This document shows, piece by piece, positions 4,880 to 5,849 of a stretch of 5,849 nucleotides of DNA (positions within the stretch are counted from its first letter, which is position 1; the number at the start of each line of letters is the position of its first letter). The stretch comes from Candidatus Bathyarchaeota archaeon (lineage in GTDB: Archaea; Thermoproteota; Bathyarchaeia; Bathyarchaeales; WAQA01). The notes under the pieces are model-generated. The model had not been told where the DNA came from. It did not search any database and was given only the letters and a program-made list of their open reading frames with translations. The stretch lies in contig WAQA01000089.1 in NCBI GenBank assembly GCA_015520475.1, forward strand, positions 1 to 5,849, written 5' to 3'. Made by a program: the position numbers and the translations under genes.

Positions 4880-5849
4880 TCAATCTTCACTGTGGGAACC
4901 TTCAACCCGTCAACTATTATCTTCTTATAGAAGTTATATGCCTCTTCCTCGCTGCTGAGTCCATCAACTATCATTATGCCACTCCTTAATATACTGGCTG
5001 TACCCTTTAAGCCGTTATCAAAGGTTAAGCCTAAATTAGCCTTAACCTTTACTTTGAAACCTTCGCCTTTAAGAAAAAGGTATAACTGTTCCATATTTAA
5101 CTTTAAATCTTTCCTTGGAGTGATGACGAATACCCTTTTCCCTTCCCTGCCGCATATCTCAGCAACAAGTTTACGTTTGAGCTTCATAGGCTGACCTGAA
5201 GGTTTAGAACCGCATACAGGGCAGTTATCAGCCCTTGAAATCTCCAACTCCTCAAACTCCAACTCCTTTATGTCGCAGTGAAGTATCTTACCTGCGAGGC
5301 GCGGTCTCTCTCCAAGAATTATTCTAACGGCCTCGGATACTTCTATACTGGCTATCACACTTAGGATTGATGGGTGAATACCGACCACAGCGCAAGTTGG
5401 CAGAGTATCATCGTCAAGATTCCCCTGAAAACATTCTAGACATGGAGTCTCTCCAGGTATTATAGTGGATACGTTCCCAAAGGTCATTATGGCCGCGGCA
5501 AAGATGTATGGCACCTTAAGCCTCTGACATGCCCTATTCAATGCATAACGTGGAGTCATCCTGTCAAGTCCATCGATAACTACATCCATTCCTTTAACTA
5601 TCTCATCAGCATTATCCTCATTTAAGGAGAGAGGAAGCGGATCAATCTTAATGTTCGGATTCAATTCATTAAGCTTCTTCGCGGCAACCTCAACTTTCGG
5701 GTACCCTAGAAAGTTGACACCGTAAATATGTTGTCTCTGCAGATTGGAAATCTCGACAACATCCCGATCAACCAAGCGGAGATAACCGACTCCCATAGCG
5801 GCTAATTGAAGAGCCGCTGGGGAGCCAAGCCCGCCTAAACCTACCACAC
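4876..5849 (-). CDS. E1-like ThiF/MoeB/HesA adenylyltransferase (5' end beyond window)
   Basis: The frame runs off the right edge. The first visible residues (VVGLGGLGSP) are the ATP-binding glycine loop, and the usual 25-35 residues before it are missing, so the GTG at 5847 is a normal internal Val codon. Counting from it: GxGGLGSP 3-10, LVDRDVVEISNLQRQ 25-39 (Asp27, Asp29, Asn35, Arg38), Lys51, catalytic-type Asp95 and Arg100 (DRMTPRYALN), zinc cysteines 136/139 and 209/212, and Cys152 (PTCAVVGIHP) where ThiF/MoeB enzymes carry the sulfur-transfer cysteine. It adenylates the C-terminal Gly of a ubiquitin-like sulfur carrier; sulfur then makes the thiocarboxylate. There is no rhodanese domain. 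Instead residues about 222-323 form an extra C-terminal domain (ICGREGKRVFVITP, later IMIVDGLSSEEEAYNFY), similar to what I recall as a C-terminal appendage in some bacterial ThiF-like proteins. Its stop overlaps the JAMM start. Confidence 0.93.
   Translation of the reverse strand, partial: VVGLGGLGSPAALQLAAMGVGYLRLVDRDVVEISNLQRQHIYGVNFLGYPKVEVAAKKLNELNPNIKIDPLPLSLNEDNADEIVKGMDVVIDGLDRMTPRYALNRACQRLKVPYIFAAAIMTFGNVSTIIPGETPCLECFQGNLDDDTLPTCAVVGIHPSILSVIASIEVSEAVRIILGERPRLAGKILHCDIKELEFEELEISRADNCPVCGSKPSGQPMKLKRKLVAEICGREGKRVFVITPRKDLKLNMEQLYLFLKGEGFKVKVKANLGLTFDNGLKGTASILRSGIMIVDGLSSEEEAYNFYKKIIVDGLKVPTVKIE

Noticed and set aside
5845..5847. GTG as the true start of the E1-like gene
   Set aside because: It is the Val of the ATP-binding VVGLGGLGSP loop. 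Family members have a further N-terminal segment, so the gene continues past the window edge.
1..5849. CRISPR arrays, insertion sequences, rRNA or tRNA genes
   Set aside because: I found no regularly spaced direct repeats, transposase motifs, terminal inverted repeats or cloverleaf-forming sequence by eye on either strand.

Overview
The window looks archaeal, most likely from a member of the TACK/Thermoproteota side, although I cannot place it more precisely. The signs are AT-rich TATA-like boxes at archaeal spacing, an apparently leaderless start (iscS), GTG and TTG starts, heavy use of AGG/AGA and ATA codons, and compact operons with 4-base overlaps. The gene content is almost entirely sulfur handling: sulfite reduction, cysteine desulfuration, persulfide relay, Fe-S scaffolding and a ubiquitin-like (thiocarboxylate) activation/processing pair.

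Layout. Positions 1-66 (-) hold the 5' end of a small protein that resembles a ribbon-helix-helix/AbrB-sized archaeal protein. Diverging from it, 199-318 (+) is a 39-residue ORF with a TTG start and a strong ribosome binding site. A two-gene minus-strand operon follows: a two-repeat siroheme/[4Fe-4S] sulfite (or nitrite) reductase (2175-649), then a TusA-type sulfur carrier (644-372). A 161-bp divergent promoter region (2176-2336) separates this from a plus-strand operon of cysteine desulfurase iscS (2337-3494), an IscU scaffold fused to a C-terminal MIP18/DUF59-like domain (3491-4144), and a second TusA (4161-4385). A convergent minus-strand operon then holds an E1-like adenylyltransferase (runs off the right edge, ends at 4876) and a JAMM/MPN+ metalloprotease (4879-4448).

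How the genes may work together (inference). The reductase makes sulfide from sulfite, with TusA-1 as a co-translated sulfur carrier. IscS makes persulfide from cysteine for the IscU scaffold and TusA-2. The E1-like enzyme would activate the C-terminal Gly of a SAMP/ThiS-like carrier and swap AMP for sulfur, and the JAMM protein would process or deconjugate that carrier. The carrier is not visible here and is probably just beyond the right edge.

The most striking non-coding signal is a pair of near-identical 13-bp palindromes (ATAACRTTGTTAT). One lies on each promoter of the divergent region, suggesting that one regulator controls both the reductase-tusA and iscS-iscU-tusA units. The most striking protein features are the IscU-MIP18 fusion and a C-X4-C spacing in the reductase cluster motif, where the family norm is C-X5-C.
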